Shown here: positions 1 to 10,830 of the stretch, piece by piece | Layout: every line of letters begins with the position of its first letter | How positions within the stretch are numbered: position 1 is the first letter of the stretch | Assembly (NCBI GenBank): GCA_017522915.1 | Contig: JAFWXX010000017.1 | Coordinates: 1 to 59,517 of the forward strand | From: Bacteroidaceae bacterium | GTDB taxonomy: Bacteria; Bacteroidota; Bacteroidia; Bacteroidales; Bacteroidaceae | DNA: 59,517 nt | Reading direction: 5' to 3' | Notes under the pieces: model-generated | Database searches by the model: none | What the model saw: only the letters and a program-made list of their open reading frames with translations | What the model was told of the DNA's origin: nothing | Translations under genes and position numbers: made by a program

Positions 1-51
1 GAGTACAAATAACAGGGCAAAGAGTACAGAGCAAAGATAATCGTGTGCTTG

Positions 52-87
52 TCATCCCGACAGAGCGTAGCGACGAGGGATCTCTGT
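52..87. repeat. Intergenic hairpin repeat (GTCATCCCGAC type)
   Basis: The stretch begins GTCATCCCGAC and ends GAGGGATCTCTG. The CATCCC and GGGATC parts can pair around a GC-rich middle (GCGTAGCG). The shape resembles the short dispersed intergenic palindromes common in Bacteroidota genomes. That family assignment is from memory; only the inverted symmetry is seen here. Confidence 0.4.
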
Positions 88-97
88 TTCTCCTTTA

Positions 98-215
98 ACT
101 TCGTTGAAGTTCGGCTTAGGCGACTTTGTCGCACTCCTTTGGGAACATAAATGTTCCGTCGTCGCAAACATTGCTCGTTCGCAATGTTGTCGCAAACGAT
201 GCTACGGTATCGCAC
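98..215. repeat. Multi-hairpin intergenic element, copy C
   Basis: A run of consecutive small hairpins fills this gap: AACTTC/GAAGTT, GCGAC/GTCGC, GGAACAT-aa-ATGTTCC (142-157) and ACATTGC-tcgttc-GCAATGT (168-187). The order ACTCCTTTG, hairpin with an aa loop, TCGTCGCAAAC, hairpin with a TCnTTC loop recurs at 12619-12673 and 12816-12870, but there both stems have different bases. The copies therefore share architecture and loops while the stems differ by paired changes. No protein gene is supported on the plus strand here. Confidence 0.6.
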
Positions 216-233
216 CGTCCCTATGTTTATACC

Positions 234-416
234 TTATATCTCCTGCTCTTCTTCATCGTACTCGTCATCGATATAATGTCCTGCCTCTATATTCTCTTCA
301 TCACCGTAGTCATAATCCAACCCCGGTACTATCTCCTCGTCGTCGTCGTCGCCATATTCCGCAGCCTCCTTGTCCAGGGACCAGTATATCAGAATGTGTC
401 TATAGAACCAGCTCAT
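234..416 (-). CDS. Small highly acidic protein coupled to malic enzyme
   Basis: A 60-residue protein starting at the ATG at 416; a TTG lies six bases further upstream. The first 17 residues are aromatic and hydrophobic (MSWFYRHILIYWSLD). The rest is dominated by Asp and Glu, with DDDDEE near the middle and a DEEEQEI end. It begins 14 bases after the malic enzyme stop codon, with AGG about six bases before the ATG, so it is probably cotranslated with that gene. I do not recognise a family. The extreme acidity and lack of Cys or His argue against an enzyme. It could be a regulator or partner of the upstream enzyme, or a spurious frame; the coupling and the ribosome site favour a real gene. Confidence 0.5.
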   Translation of the reverse strand: MSWFYRHILIYWSLDKEAAEYGDDDDEEIVPGLDYDYGDEENIEAGHYIDDEYDEEEQEI

Positions 417-430
417 CAGCAACCTGTCAC

Positions 431-1780
431 CTAAAATTCCTTTTTCCTTGTATGAGGGTGCATTCTGGTGTGGCTCCTGTGACGGATGCTCTCACGTGCA
501 AAGAAGTTCCCGTTGTCGATTCTTGCAAGCAGGGTGTCTGCATACTCCTTGAAGGATAAAATGTTGCGGCGGGCGATTCCGCTCTTCATGGCTGCTTTTG
601 CTACAGCGGACGAGACTTCGGTCAGCAGTCTCTTGTCGCCGGGCTTGGGCAAGAGGTAGTCGCTTCCGAACGATAGTTTATGTTCATATTTCTCCTGCAT
701 GTATTCAGGTGCCGGCTCATGTGCCAGCCCGGCTATGGCATGTACTGCAGCTATCTCCATTTCCTCGTTTATGTTTGTGGCAAGCGTGTCGAGAGCACCA
801 CGAAAGAGGTAGGGGAATGCCAGCACGTTGTTTATCTGGTTCGGAATGTCGCTTCTTCCGGTGGCAACGACGGCATCGGGGCGCGTGGCTTTCGCCCTAT
901 TGTAGTCGATTTCGGGCACCGGGTTCGCAAGTGCGAATATTATAGGTTTTGCAGCCATACTCCTGATATCCTCTTCGTCGATTAGGTTTCCGCGCGAGAG
1001 CCCTATGAAGGCATCGCTTCCTTTTATTGCCTGCTTGAGCGTCGTAGCTTTGTTGTCCGAGACGAATTCGCTCTTTATGCCCTCGATGTTGTTACGGCTC
1101 CTGTTAAGGACACCCTTGCTGTCAACCATTGTAATCTGTTCCTTGTTCACTCCAATATGCAACAGCATCCGTGCGGTGGATATGGCTGCGGCTCCGGCAC
1201 CGCAGATGACGATGCTTGTATTCCCGATCTCCTTTCCTGTTACCTCGCATGCGTTGATGAAAGCAGCTGCAATAGTTATTGCAGTTCCATGCTGGTCGTC
1301 ATGAAGTACCGGAATGTCAAGCAGCCCCCGAAGCTTCTCTTCAATGTAAAAACATTCCGGAGCCTTGATGTCTTCGAGGTTTATCCCTCCGAAGGTGGGT
1401 GCCAATGCCTGTACGGTTGCAATGAACTTGTCGGGCTCTTCGTCGCTCAACTCTATGTCAAATGCATCTATGTCGGCATATATCTTGAACAGCATGGCTT
1501 TGCCTTCCATTACCGGCTTCGATGCCAATGCACCGATATTGCCCAATCCAAGTACGGAACTGCCGTTGGAGATGACTGCAATCAGGTTGCCTTTGTTGGT
1601 GTAGCGGTAGGCTTTCCAACGCTCTTCGTTTATCTCTGCTGCCGGTGCTGCAACTCCTGGAGTGTATGCCATAGAGAGATCCTGTGCCGTGCCGTAGGGC
1701 TTGGTCGGTATAACCTCTGTCTTCCCTGCCTTCCACATCGAGTGGTACTCCAATGCCTTCTTGTTCAGAATATCGTCCAT
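431..1780 (-). CDS. Malic enzyme, short form without phosphotransacetylase domain
   Basis: Oxidative decarboxylation of malate to pyruvate with reduction of NAD(P), a cytosolic anaplerotic reaction. The 449-residue protein has the N-terminal malic domain with YTPGVAA near residue 38, the metal/substrate segment [10 protein letters not shown] near 160, and the Rossmann nucleotide-binding loop [13 protein letters not shown] near 194. ALANPVPEI follows around 280. Many Bacteroidales and proteobacterial MaeB enzymes continue for a further 300 residues into a phosphotransacetylase-like regulatory domain. Here translation stops after a basic tail rich in His and Arg. This matches the short class seen in Firmicutes and Thermotoga, so it may be natural rather than truncated. 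NAD versus NADP preference cannot be read from the sequence. Confidence 0.93.
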   Translation of the reverse strand: MDDILNKKALEYHSMWKAGKTEVIPTKPYGTAQDLSMAYTPGVAAPAAEINEERWKAYRYTNKGNLIAVISNGSSVLGLGNIGALASKPVMEGKAMLFKIYADIDAFDIELSDEEPDKFIATVQALAPTFGGINLEDIKAPECFYIEEKLRGLLDIPVLHDDQHGTAITIAAAFINACEVTGKEIGNTSIVICGAGAAAISTARMLLHIGVNKEQITMVDSKGVLNRSRNNIEGIKSEFVSDNKATTLKQAIKGSDAFIGLSRGNLIDEEDIRSMAAKPIIFALANPVPEIDYNRAKATRPDAVVATGRSDIPNQINNVLAFPYLFRGALDTLATNINEEMEIAAVHAIAGLAHEPAPEYMQEKYEHKLSFGSDYLLPKPGDKRLLTEVSSAVAKAAMKSGIARRNILSFKEYADTLLARIDNGNFFARESIRHRSHTRMHPHTRKKEF

Positions 1781-1872
1781 GTTTTTTTATTTTTAGAACA
1801 ACAGCGTCGGGCTATAGTTCGTTCTGCCTTTCCCGTTTTTGTATAAATTATCCATTTACTCACATATCTCCT

Positions 1873-1903
1873 TTTGACATCTCGCTCTAAAGTCTTATCT
1901 TCG
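1873..1903 (+). promoter_or_regulatory. Bacteroidetes-type promoter for nitroreductase operon
   Basis: TTTG at 1873-1876, a 19-base spacer, then TATCTTCG at 1896-1903. This places transcription start near 1910. It shows that the in-frame ATG at 1874 lies inside the promoter and cannot be the translation start. Confidence 0.7.
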
Positions 1904-1936
1904 CACTATGATACCGCAAATGCGGTTTTTGTCGTT

Positions 1937-2473
1937 ATGGAGAATTTTTTGGAACTATTGAAGAGACGTCGCAGCTCGCGCGTCTTTACCGGCGAACCGG
2001 TTGACAAGGATATGGTATGCAACATTATGAAGGCTGCGCTTATGTCGCCTTCGGGACATCGTATCAATCCATGGGAGTTCATTATGGTAGAGGACAAGAA
2101 TGTCCTCAAGGCATTGTCGGTGAGCAAGGAGCATGGAGCATCGCTTCTCGAAGGTGCGGCAATGGCTGTCGTTGTAATAGCCGACACCGGGAAGACCGAT
2201 GTGTGGATAGAGGATTGCTCGATAGCAACCATAATAATGCAGCTTGCTGCTGAGGATATGGGGCTGGGTACATGCTGGGTGCAAATACGTCGTCGCTCCG
2301 ATGCTGACGGGAATAGTGCAGAAGATAATGTGCGCGCTATTCTGGGCATTCCGTCCAACTACGCAGTCCTTTCGATTGTGGCGGTAGGGCACAAGGCACG
2401 GGAGGCTAAGCCTTTCGACGAGGAAAAGATGCAGTGGAACAAAATACATATAGGCAGCTTTGGAGGTGAATGA
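1937..2473 (+). CDS. Nitroreductase family protein
   Basis: An FMN-dependent NAD(P)H oxidoreductase of the nitroreductase superfamily, predicted cytosolic; the physiological substrate is unknown. The 178-residue protein starts MENFLELLKRRRSSRVF, whose RRSSR is the typical flavin-phosphate binding N-terminus. MSPSGHRINPWEFI around residue 35-48 is the second flavin contact, and EDMGLGTCWVQ with the closing LSIVAVGHKA completes the fold. The length fits the family. I chose the ATG at 1937 because the promoter lies just upstream and earlier residues are not family-like. It overlaps the next gene by 14 bases and heads a three-gene operon with the DUF2520 protein and the KdsC-like phosphatase. Confidence 0.88.
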   Translation: MENFLELLKRRRSSRVFTGEPVDKDMVCNIMKAALMSPSGHRINPWEFIMVEDKNVLKALSVSKEHGASLLEGAAMAVVVIADTGKTDVWIEDCSIATIIMQLAAEDMGLGTCWVQIRRRSDADGNSAEDNVRAILGIPSNYAVLSIVAVGHKAREAKPFDEEKMQWNKIHIGSFGGE

Positions 2474-3242
2474 CAGAATAGTGGTTGTTGGAGCCGGAAA
2501 TATGGCGACCTCGCTCTCTATGGCTCTTAAGAAAAGCGGAAATGCTCCTGTTGCCGTTTGGAGCCGTACGCAGGAGTCGGCCGAGCTCCTTGGCCGGTTG
2601 GTAGGGTGCGGATATACATGCGAAATCGAGGCTCTGCCCGATGCCGATGTCGTGATAATATCTGTCGTTGACAGTGCATTGCATTCAGTGGCACGTTCGG
2701 TGGCATCGCGTTATCCCAATGCGCTTGTAATGCACACTGCCGGCAGCATCCCTATGGATGCGCTACGCGAGGCAGGTGCATCACGATACGGCGTGTTCTA
2801 TCCCATGCAGACAATGAGCAAAAGCAACATCGTGCCTTTTGACAATGTTACAATCTTTGTCGAGGGCGGTGACGATGCGTCTCTTCTCTATGCCGAGAAT
2901 CTTGCTTCCCGCTTGAGCAGCAAAGTTGTGCGCGCGACCAGCGAACAGCGATGCTTCCTGCATGTGGCGGCTGTATTTGCCTGCAACTTCCCCAATGCCG
3001 TGTATCACATGGCATCGGAACTGCTTGTGACTAACGGTCTTCCTTTCGACTCTATGCTGCCTCTCATCGACGAGGCTGCGCGCAAGGTACATCTTATGTC
3101 GCCTCTTGATGCTCAGACAGGCCCGGCAAAGCGCGAGGACCATAATGTCATGGAATCGCATAAGGCGATGCTTGATGACGACCTTCGTGAAATATACTCC
3201 GCAATGAGCAACTATATAATGAAAAGAATGAAGAAATTATGA
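2460..3242 (+). CDS. Rossmann-fold DUF2520 protein
   Basis: A 260-residue two-domain protein. The N-terminal half is an NAD(P)-binding Rossmann domain ([20 protein letters not shown] near residues 8-27; [10 protein letters not shown]-type second strand near 60). The C-terminal half is the helical DUF2520 domain ([20 protein letters not shown] around 163-182, then [11 protein letters not shown]-like [11 protein letters not shown]). It resembles pyrroline-5-carboxylate/6-phosphogluconate dehydrogenase-type folds, but no reaction is established. The likely start is the TTG at 2460, with GTG at 2466 as alternative; no ATG precedes the Rossmann loop. It overlaps nitroreductase upstream and shares an ATGA overlap with the phosphatase downstream, so translation is coupled throughout. 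Confidence 0.85.
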   Translation: MEVNDRIVVVGAGNMATSLSMALKKSGNAPVAVWSRTQESAELLGRLVGCGYTCEIEALPDADVVIISVVDSALHSVARSVASRYPNALVMHTAGSIPMDALREAGASRYGVFYPMQTMSKSNIVPFDNVTIFVEGGDDASLLYAENLASRLSSKVVRATSEQRCFLHVAAVFACNFPNAVYHMASELLVTNGLPFDSMLPLIDEAARKVHLMSPLDAQTGPAKREDHNVMESHKAMLDDDLREIYSAMSNYIMKRMKKL

Positions 3243-3757
3243 TAAACTACGATTTAAAGAAGATAAAAGCATTGATATTCGATGTCGATGGTGTCCTTAG
3301 CCGTGAGACAATATCGATGTACCCCAGCGGCGAGCCGATGCGTACCGTAAACATAAAGGACGGCTATGCCTTGCAGCTTGCGGTAAAAGCGGGCTTTCAT
3401 GTGGCTATAATAACCGGAGCGCGTACCGAGGCTGTAAAGGTACGTTACAACGGTTTGGGCATTAAGGATGTATATACCGGCGCATCCATAAAGAAAGATT
3501 GTCTCGAAGAACTGATGCTCATGTATGAGCTTAAGCCCGAAGAGATTCTTTATATGGGTGACGATATACCCGACTATGAGGTTATGCAAATATGCGGCTT
3601 GCCTGTATGCCCTGCCGATGCAGCAATGGAAATCAAGCAGCTCTCCAAATACATTTCTCCGATATGCGGTGGTGAAGGCTGCGGACGTGATGTTATAGAG
3701 CAGGTGATGCGTGCGCAAGGGAAGTGGATGGATGAATCTAATGCTTTTGGCTGGTAA
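3239..3757 (+). CDS. kdsC: KdsC-like HAD phosphatase (Kdo-8-phosphate phosphatase)
   Basis: Predicted to hydrolyse 3-deoxy-D-manno-octulosonate 8-phosphate to Kdo, a precursor of lipopolysaccharide inner core, in the cytosol. The 172-residue protein has no cap insertion, as in KdsC. HAD motif I is FDVDGVLS (residues 14-21) with nucleophile and acid Asp. The KdsC-specific [11 protein letters not shown] follows near 38. Motif II is AIITGAR near 60 and motif IV is [11 protein letters not shown] near 104. It ends near a Gly-Cys-rich loop ([10 protein letters not shown]) that typically contacts the active site of a neighbouring subunit. It is the last gene of the operon and starts within the ATGA of the preceding gene. 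Confidence 0.88.
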   Translation: MINYDLKKIKALIFDVDGVLSRETISMYPSGEPMRTVNIKDGYALQLAVKAGFHVAIITGARTEAVKVRYNGLGIKDVYTGASIKKDCLEELMLMYELKPEEILYMGDDIPDYEVMQICGLPVCPADAAMEIKQLSKYISPICGGEGCGRDVIEQVMRAQGKWMDESNAFGW

Positions 3758-4061
3758 TTTTGTTCACTAAAAAGGCATCTGCTGCGTTACGCTTGTTTTG
3801 GGTAACGGTCATTTAGCTTACTAAACTCCCATTCCCCAAAACTTCGCAGGCCTTGCATCTGCACTTTTTATTGAACAAAATTTATTGTTTGTATAAAGGC
3901 ATCCGCTGTGTTACGCTTGTTTTGGGTAACGGTCATTTAGCTTACTAAACTCCCATTCCCCAAAAACATCGCAGGCCTTGCATCTGCACTTTTTATTGAA
4001 CAAAATTTATTGTTTGTATAAAGGCATCTGCTGCGTTGTGCTTGTTTTGGGTAACGGTCAA
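3757..4061. repeat. Tandem 124-125 bp palindromic intergenic repeat, about 2.3 copies
   Basis: Three units begin AAAGGCATC at about 3771, 3895 and 4020. The first two are nearly identical over their whole length; the third is cut after GGTAACGGTCA. Each unit can fold: CTGCG and GTTTTGGG on the left pair with CCCCAAAAC and CGCAG on the right. The first is flanked by AATTTTGTTCA (3757) and TGAACAAAATT (3872), an inverted pair. No open frame in it is convincing. The extra N-terminal residues available to Maf from 4036 are encoded by repeat DNA. Confidence 0.75.
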
Positions 4062-4074
4062 TAATTTACTTTTT

Positions 4075-4659
4075 ATGCTTGACAATATAAAGAAATACAA
4101 AGTGATTCTTGCTTCGGCTTCGCCGCGTCGCAAGGAACTTATGCAAGGGCTCGATCTGGAGTTCGAGGTGCGCGCCTTGCCTTGTGTCGATGAGTCTTTC
4201 CCCGATACGTTACAGGGCGGTGATATTCCTCTGTATATCTCAAAGAAGAAGGCTGACGCCTATCGCCCTTTTATGGCCGATGATGAACTTGTGATAACAG
4301 CCGATACCATTGTGTGGCTCGATGGTGTGGCTTTGGGTAAGCCTGCCGACGAAGAGGAGGCTCGCCGTATGCTGGGCAACATGTCGGGAAAGACGCATTC
4401 GGTCTTTACGGGTGTTGCAATAACTACAAAAGAGGTTCAGCTCAGCTTTGTGGCTCAGTCCGATGTCACTTTTGCAGCTCTCTCTGCCGAGGAGATAGAC
4501 TATTACATCGCAAAATACAAGCCGATGGATAAGGCGGGTGCATACGGTGCGCAGGAGTGGATTGGCTACATAGGAATGTCGAACATCGTGGGTTCGTATT
4601 TCAACGTCATGGGTCTGCCGGTGCAGAGGCTCTACAGCGAGCTGAAGAAGCTTCCATGA
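4075..4659 (+). CDS. maf: Maf-family nucleoside triphosphate pyrophosphatase
   Basis: Hydrolyses non-canonical or excess nucleoside triphosphates (dTTP/UTP-type in the YhdE branch) to monophosphate and pyrophosphate, a cytosolic house-cleaning role. The 194-residue protein starts MLDNIKKYKVILASASPRRK. The ASASPRR substrate loop, the catalytic TADTIVWLDG near residue 69, GKPADEEEARRML and DKAGAYGAQEWIG near 155 are all present, so the active site looks intact. The start at 4075 is chosen because the upstream in-frame codons lie in the intergenic repeat. It is separated from the KdsC gene only by that repeat. Confidence 0.93.
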   Translation: MLDNIKKYKVILASASPRRKELMQGLDLEFEVRALPCVDESFPDTLQGGDIPLYISKKKADAYRPFMADDELVITADTIVWLDGVALGKPADEEEARRMLGNMSGKTHSVFTGVAITTKEVQLSFVAQSDVTFAALSAEEIDYYIAKYKPMDKAGAYGAQEWIGYIGMSNIVGSYFNVMGLPVQRLYSELKKLP

Positions 4660-4708
4660 CGTTTGTACGGTTTTTTCATTTTTTGTTCATAAAAAAACAG
4701 TTATTTTT

Positions 4709-4739
4709 TTTGACGTGACAAGAGTTTGCTATATCTTCG
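4709..4739 (+). promoter_or_regulatory. pyrG promoter
   Basis: TTTG at 4709-4712, a 19-base spacer and TATCTTCG at 4732-4739, a near-consensus Bacteroidetes promoter. Transcription would start about 50 bases before the ATG. Confidence 0.7.
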
Positions 4740-4779
4740 CACGTCCAAAGAAGAGTGTTTTGGACATCATTTGTTTTGA

Positions 4780-6402
<1,623 letters not shown>

Positions 6403-6420
6403 CTTTAGCTCTTGATATAT

Positions 6421-6460
6421 AATCCGGGCAGGTTGCATGCAACCTGCCCGGATTGTTTTG
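6421..6460 (+). terminator. pyrG terminator
   Basis: Positions 6421-6454 form a perfect 34-base self-complementary sequence (AATCCGGGCAGG... its inverse ...CCGGATT) followed by GTTTTG. It lies inside the longest possible reading frame of the next gene, which shows that frame's first 53 codons are not coding. Confidence 0.8.
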
Positions 6461-6528
6461 TGGTTGCTGGTTTTATGCAATGGATGAACATTTTGTCCCA
6501 ACATGCATATTATTCTCTAAATTATTCC

Positions 6529-6536
6529 TATTTTTG
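6529..6536 (+). promoter_or_regulatory. Possible -7 box for the sensor kinase operon
   Basis: TATTTTTG matches TAnnTTTG and lies 35 bases before the chosen ATG. No convincing TTTG is found at the usual upstream distance. Confidence 0.4.
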
Positions 6537-6570
6537 TTTAGTGACACCGATATTGCTTAGTGGCATTCTC

Positions 6571-9500
6571 ATGAGAGACATTATAAAATATACAAGAATC
6601 TTTCAGTTCCTGTCGTTGCTGTATGTCATATTTGCGTGCGGCAGCCATACACATGGTCCGGAATATTCCACTTCGGAAGATTCATTGTATTCGGCAATCT
6701 CCTCTTTGCGCTATTCGGACACCATGCTTCTTGACAGTCTGGGGAATGTTCTATTGCGCGTTACGCCGGGAGACAATGAGGCGCAGGCTGTTGCAACCAA
6801 TGCAAAGGCCTATTCTTCGTTGATGAATATGGATTATGCTAAGGCTGACAGCCTGTATGCTCATGTCTTTGAAAATTCGGCCTGCGAGATTGAACGTCTG
6901 GTAGCTGCAGTGGGCATGATGACGATAGATTATCGTGTATCGGCCAACAGGCGTTTCTTTGATGACCGTTTAAAGGCTCTTGAACTGATTAAACGTATCA
7001 ACGAGGATTATGCCTACCTTTCCAAGAATGACAAGGAACGGTTCGAACGTGCGAAGGTTGAATTCGGGATAGTATCGGTATGCTATTTCGCAAACCTCGG
7101 AATGCAGGAGGAGAAGATGAAGACTCTTGAGTATCTCAAAGCCAATATCGAGAAGTGCGACAATACTCACTTAAAGGTATATGGCCGTCTTTTCTTGGCA
7201 AACAATACTCCGGATAGCAGGGAACGTCTGTCGGCTCTTCTTTTAGGGCTTAACATAGCAAACAGCTATAAACTTTCATGGCTGCAGGCAAACTACAAAC
7301 TTCTGCTTGCCATATCATTAAGGGATAGCGTGCAGAGCGAGATGCTTGCAAATGAACTTCCTGAGAGATTCAAGATGTTTTCTTTGCATAACCTTCCGCT
7401 GGATGAAATTCCATTAGCCCTGTCGCATGAGGCTGAAGAGGGATTCAGAAAGTCGGGTGACCGGTATATGATGACCGAGGCAATTGTGGTTGCGGCTTCG
7501 TGCAAGATACAAAGAGGCGAGTATGCCGAAGCCTTGGAATTGCTTGAAAGGGCATTGGCTGAGGTAAATGAGTATTATAGAAGATATTATCCGAATTCAG
7601 GTGCTTTGGTTTCGGCTTCTCTGCTGCATCTTGATGACAGTGCCGATTACGTGACAGATACCGATGCCGGAGTATATAATATTCCGGAATGTCTTCTCAG
7701 CATACGCCGCGAGGCCAGCAGTGCCTATGCCGGTATGCGTGACAAGATTGCTTCGGATATAAACCGTGAGGCCTATCTTGAACTGCTGCGTACCACAAGA
7801 ATGAACAAGCAGCTTGAGAGCCGTGCCTATGCTGCTGAAGTTGCGGCAGACCGTCTTCTGTTATGGATTTGGGGCTTGCTCTTTGCTCTGTTGGCTGCAG
7901 TTGCAATCGTGTATCGGACATACCGTTCGCGTATGCGTTATGAACGAACATTCTCTGTTGACAGGAAGCGTCTGCTCGAAGTGAGCCGGAAACTTATTTC
8001 CTCATTGCCGCACGATGCAGTGGAGAAGGATGACCTTTGTGCCTCTGTTGCAAGTACGCTCAACTCACTTTTGGGTGACTTCTCCGGTAAGACATCATTT
8101 GAGATAGTAACGGGAGAAGATTCCGCTTCGGGTGACAATGTATATCTGTTCGATATACACTATATGAATATTCCTTCCAATGACAGGCTTAAGGTTACGG
8201 TTTCTGTTCCGATGTCGGCCGAAAAGCTCTCGCTTGTGGCTATGGTTGTGCCTTATGTTGCCGTAGCGATAGAGGAGGGGCTCAGAATTGCAGGAATAAG
8301 TGAGGAGCAGGAAAGGGCAGGGGAGTTGCGCGAGGCTTATGCCCTGTATCTTGCCGAGCATAAGAGAGAGAATCTTCAGAAGCGTGTCTCATTGTCGGTA
8401 GTGGGTGCCATGAGGCCGTTTATAGACCGTCTTCTTAAAGAGCTTACGGCATTCTCTTCGCCTCTTTCTCTTGAGGATGAGGAACGCAAGTTGAAGTACA
8501 TTGATGAGCTTGCAGGGAAGCTCGACAGCCTTAATGTGATACTTGAACGCTGGATAAAGATGCGTCAGGGCGAGCTGAATCTTCATGTTGAGAGCTTTGC
8601 AGTCTCCGACCTCTTCTCTATAATAGAGAAAAGCCGTTTGCTTCTTGAATCGCATGGCATTTCGTTGAACGTGCAGGCAAGCAATGATGTTGTCAAGGCC
8701 GACAAGGCATTGACGCTGTTCATGATAAACACTCTTGTCGATAATGCCTCTAAGTTTACTCCGCGAGGCGGAACCATTACAGTAGGTGCAGAAGCGCATG
8801 ACAGTTATGTGGAACTCTATGTTGCCGATACCGGTATAGGCATTTCGCAGGCCGATATAGACCGTATCCTTAACGAAAAGGTGTACGATGCTTCCCGTAT
8901 CGGTGAGGATAATGAGATGTTGCAGCCTAAGAGCAAGGGCGGGGGCTTCGGTCTTATGAATTGCAAGGGTATTGTGGATAAGTACAGGAAGACAGACGGG
9001 ATATTCTCGGTATGCTCTATGAATATCGAGAGCAGCAAGGGCGGGGGAAGCCGCTTCTCGTTCCGTCTGCCAAAAGGCATAACAAGGTGTATAGTTCTGT
9101 TTATGATGCTTCTTCCGGCCTCGCTCTTTGCCGATGACTCTCTGTTCGACCGTCTTGCGGTTTCGGTCGATTCGGTATATATGAGCAATGTCAACGGCAA
9201 TCACGAAGAGGCTTTTCAACAGGCACAGGAGGCTATCGGGCTCCTGAACAGTTTTTATCTTTCTAATGTCGGCGGCAGTGATACTCTTACGCTTGTCGGC
9301 GGCAATGCGGCTGAACTGGAATGGTGGCGCGACGGTCTCTTCTCTCCGGAGCTGAATGAGGATATCTTCTTCAATATCCTTGATATGCGCAATGAGCTTG
9401 CTGTCGCTTCATTGGCCTTGCAGCGTTGGCAATCGTACAGGTATAACAACTATATATATTCTACTCTCTACCGGCTGGTACATGAGGATACTGGTATCAT

Positions 9501-10827
9501 AGACCGCTATGAACGTATGCAGCAAAGTGTTAATCTGCGTGAGGCTGCTATCGCATTGCTTTCTCTTGCTCTTTTGGTTCTCATGGTTTATTGGCTTCTC
9601 TCCTATGTGCGCTTCAATATCATTGAAAGAATGAACGAAAGCATGGTTACTGATGCCAACAAGCGGCTTTTGGGAGTTGCTACAGGTGATGAACGCATGT
9701 CGGTAGGCAGGCTTGCCGAAGGGTTGTTGCGTGAAATGTGCCTCTGTCTGGGTGAGAATATGCGCTTTAAGAGGGCGGCAATAATGCTGCGTGACGGCTC
9801 TTCGTCGGTTGCAGTGGCGGAGATGCCTGGCAAGGGGCTGCAAGGAAGGGCCGACATATATATGCAGAGTGTGCTTGAAACTCATGAGGAGTATCTCTCT
9901 CCCGACGGGCTTATGCGTGTGATGCCTTTGTGTGCCCAGCACTCCGGTGCTTCGTATGTGGTCGGAGTGTTTGAGGTGGTGACAGAGCGGCCTTTGGACG
10001 AGAATGAGGCTGTTGCCCTGGAACTGGTGACCGGTTACCTGGCATCTGTTGCATATCATGCGATAGTGAGGGTGGAGAACCGTTATCAGGCTCTTGAGGA
10101 GATGGAAGAGGAAGCTGAGCGCATGAGGTTCGAGGAGAACCGTCTTCATGTGAAGAATATGGTAATGGACAACTGCCTTTCAGTAATCAAGCACGAGACT
10201 ATATACTATCCAGGGAAGGTTCGTGAACTTGCTGCCAAAGCCATTGCAGATAACTCTTGCCGTAGTGCATCTGTAGGGAACATGCGCGAACTGATGGAGT
10301 ACTACAGCTCTATTTTCGGTGTGTTGAGCAACTGCGCAATGCGTGAACTGAATGATATGAGCTTCTCAATATCGCGCATGCAGCTCTCCGGGCTCTTTGA
10401 GAATGCCGCGCAATACACATCGCGCTGCAGCAGAAAGAACAGGCTTGACATTGCTTTGGAATACGAGGAGACGGAGCTTCTTGTCGGGGTTGACCCGGAT
10501 ATGGCCGCGTGCCTCTTTGAATCGCTGATAGATGCGGCAATGAAGAATGTGCAGTCCGGAACTCTCAGGCTTCGTTCAACGGACAAGGGAGATACTGTGT
10601 GCGTAGAGCTCATTGATGCCAGGAGCGTGCTCACCAGCGAGGAGGTTGCCGAACTTTTTACTCCGACAGAAAGAAACATTACTGCCAATGGCGTTACGGG
10701 AATGGAGTATCTTCTGGCCAAGGAGATTGTGAGGCTTCATGAGGATTATACAGGAAAGTACGGAGGGAGAATGGAAGCCCGCTCCGACGTTTCCGGAACA
10801 ACGATACTTTTTACTTTGCCAAAATAG
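6571..10827 (+). CDS. Giant tandem sensor histidine kinase (DUF5112/DUF5113-like lipoprotein)
   Basis: A 1418-residue membrane sensor. Residues 1-23 are a lipoprotein signal ending FAC. A helical, TPR-like sensor region follows to about 425, with a membrane span near 428-450 (LWIWGLLFALLAAVAIV). The first cytoplasmic half ends in a histidine-kinase ATPase domain with N box NTLVDNASKF (about 720), G1 DTGIGI (753-758) and G2 GGGFGL (790-795). A second hydrophobic stretch is near 837-853, a second periplasmic region follows, and a further span lies near 992-1016. A GAF-like region, coiled coil and DHp-like segment SVIKHETIYYPGK with His1208 come next. The final HATPase-like domain lacks clear G boxes. 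The domain names are recalled from Bacteroidales homologues. The start at 6571 follows the pyrG terminator. The response regulator begins 3 bases downstream. Confidence 0.85.
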   Translation: MRDIIKYTRIFQFLSLLYVIFACGSHTHGPEYSTSEDSLYSAISSLRYSDTMLLDSLGNVLLRVTPGDNEAQAVATNAKAYSSLMNMDYAKADSLYAHVFENSACEIERLVAAVGMMTIDYRVSANRRFFDDRLKALELIKRINEDYAYLSKNDKERFERAKVEFGIVSVCYFANLGMQEEKMKTLEYLKANIEKCDNTHLKVYGRLFLANNTPDSRERLSALLLGLNIANSYKLSWLQANYKLLLAISLRDSVQSEMLANELPERFKMFSLHNLPLDEIPLALSHEAEEGFRKSGDRYMMTEAIVVAASCKIQRGEYAEALELLERALAEVNEYYRRYYPNSGALVSASLLHLDDSADYVTDTDAGVYNIPECLLSIRREASSAYAGMRDKIASDINREAYLELLRTTRMNKQLESRAYAAEVAADRLLLWIWGLLFALLAAVAIVYRTYRSRMRYERTFSVDRKRLLEVSRKLISSLPHDAVEKDDLCASVASTLNSLLGDFSGKTSFEIVTGEDSASGDNVYLFDIHYMNIPSNDRLKVTVSVPMSAEKLSLVAMVVPYVAVAIEEGLRIAGISEEQERAGELREAYALYLAEHKRENLQKRVSLSVVGAMRPFIDRLLKELTAFSSPLSLEDEERKLKYIDELAGKLDSLNVILERWIKMRQGELNLHVESFAVSDLFSIIEKSRLLLESHGISLNVQASNDVVKADKALTLFMINTLVDNASKFTPRGGTITVGAEAHDSYVELYVADTGIGISQADIDRILNEKVYDASRIGEDNEMLQPKSKGGGFGLMNCKGIVDKYRKTDGIFSVCSMNIESSKGGGSRFSFRLPKGITRCIVLFMMLLPASLFADDSLFDRLAVSVDSVYMSNVNGNHEEAFQQAQEAIGLLNSFYLSNVGGSDTLTLVGGNAAELEWWRDGLFSPELNEDIFFNILDMRNELAVASLALQRWQSYRYNNYIYSTLYRLVHEDTGIIDRYERMQQSVNLREAAIALLSLALLVLMVYWLLSYVRFNIIERMNESMVTDANKRLLGVATGDERMSVGRLAEGLLREMCLCLGENMRFKRAAIMLRDGSSSVAVAEMPGKGLQGRADIYMQSVLETHEEYLSPDGLMRVMPLCAQHSGASYVVGVFEVVTERPLDENEAVALELVTGYLASVAYHAIVRVENRYQALEEMEEEAERMRFEENRLHVKNMVMDNCLSVIKHETIYYPGKVRELAAKAIADNSCRSASVGNMRELMEYYSSIFGVLSNCAMRELNDMSFSISRMQLSGLFENAAQYTSRCSRKNRLDIALEYEETELLVGVDPDMAACLFESLIDAAMKNVQSGTLRLRSTDKGDTVCVELIDARSVLTSEEVAELFTPTERNITANGVTGMEYLLAKEIVRLHEDYTGKYGGRMEARSDVSGTTILFTLPK

Positions 10828-10830
10828 CGG

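Noticed and set aside
104-559. Plus-strand open frames across the left edge
   Set aside because: They read through hairpin repeats and the antisense of the acidic gene and malic enzyme, and have no family-like sequence.
6412-6570. N-terminal extension of the sensor kinase reading frame
   Set aside because: It runs through the perfect pyrG terminator palindrome and the likely promoter; the ATG at 6571 gives a proper lipoprotein signal.
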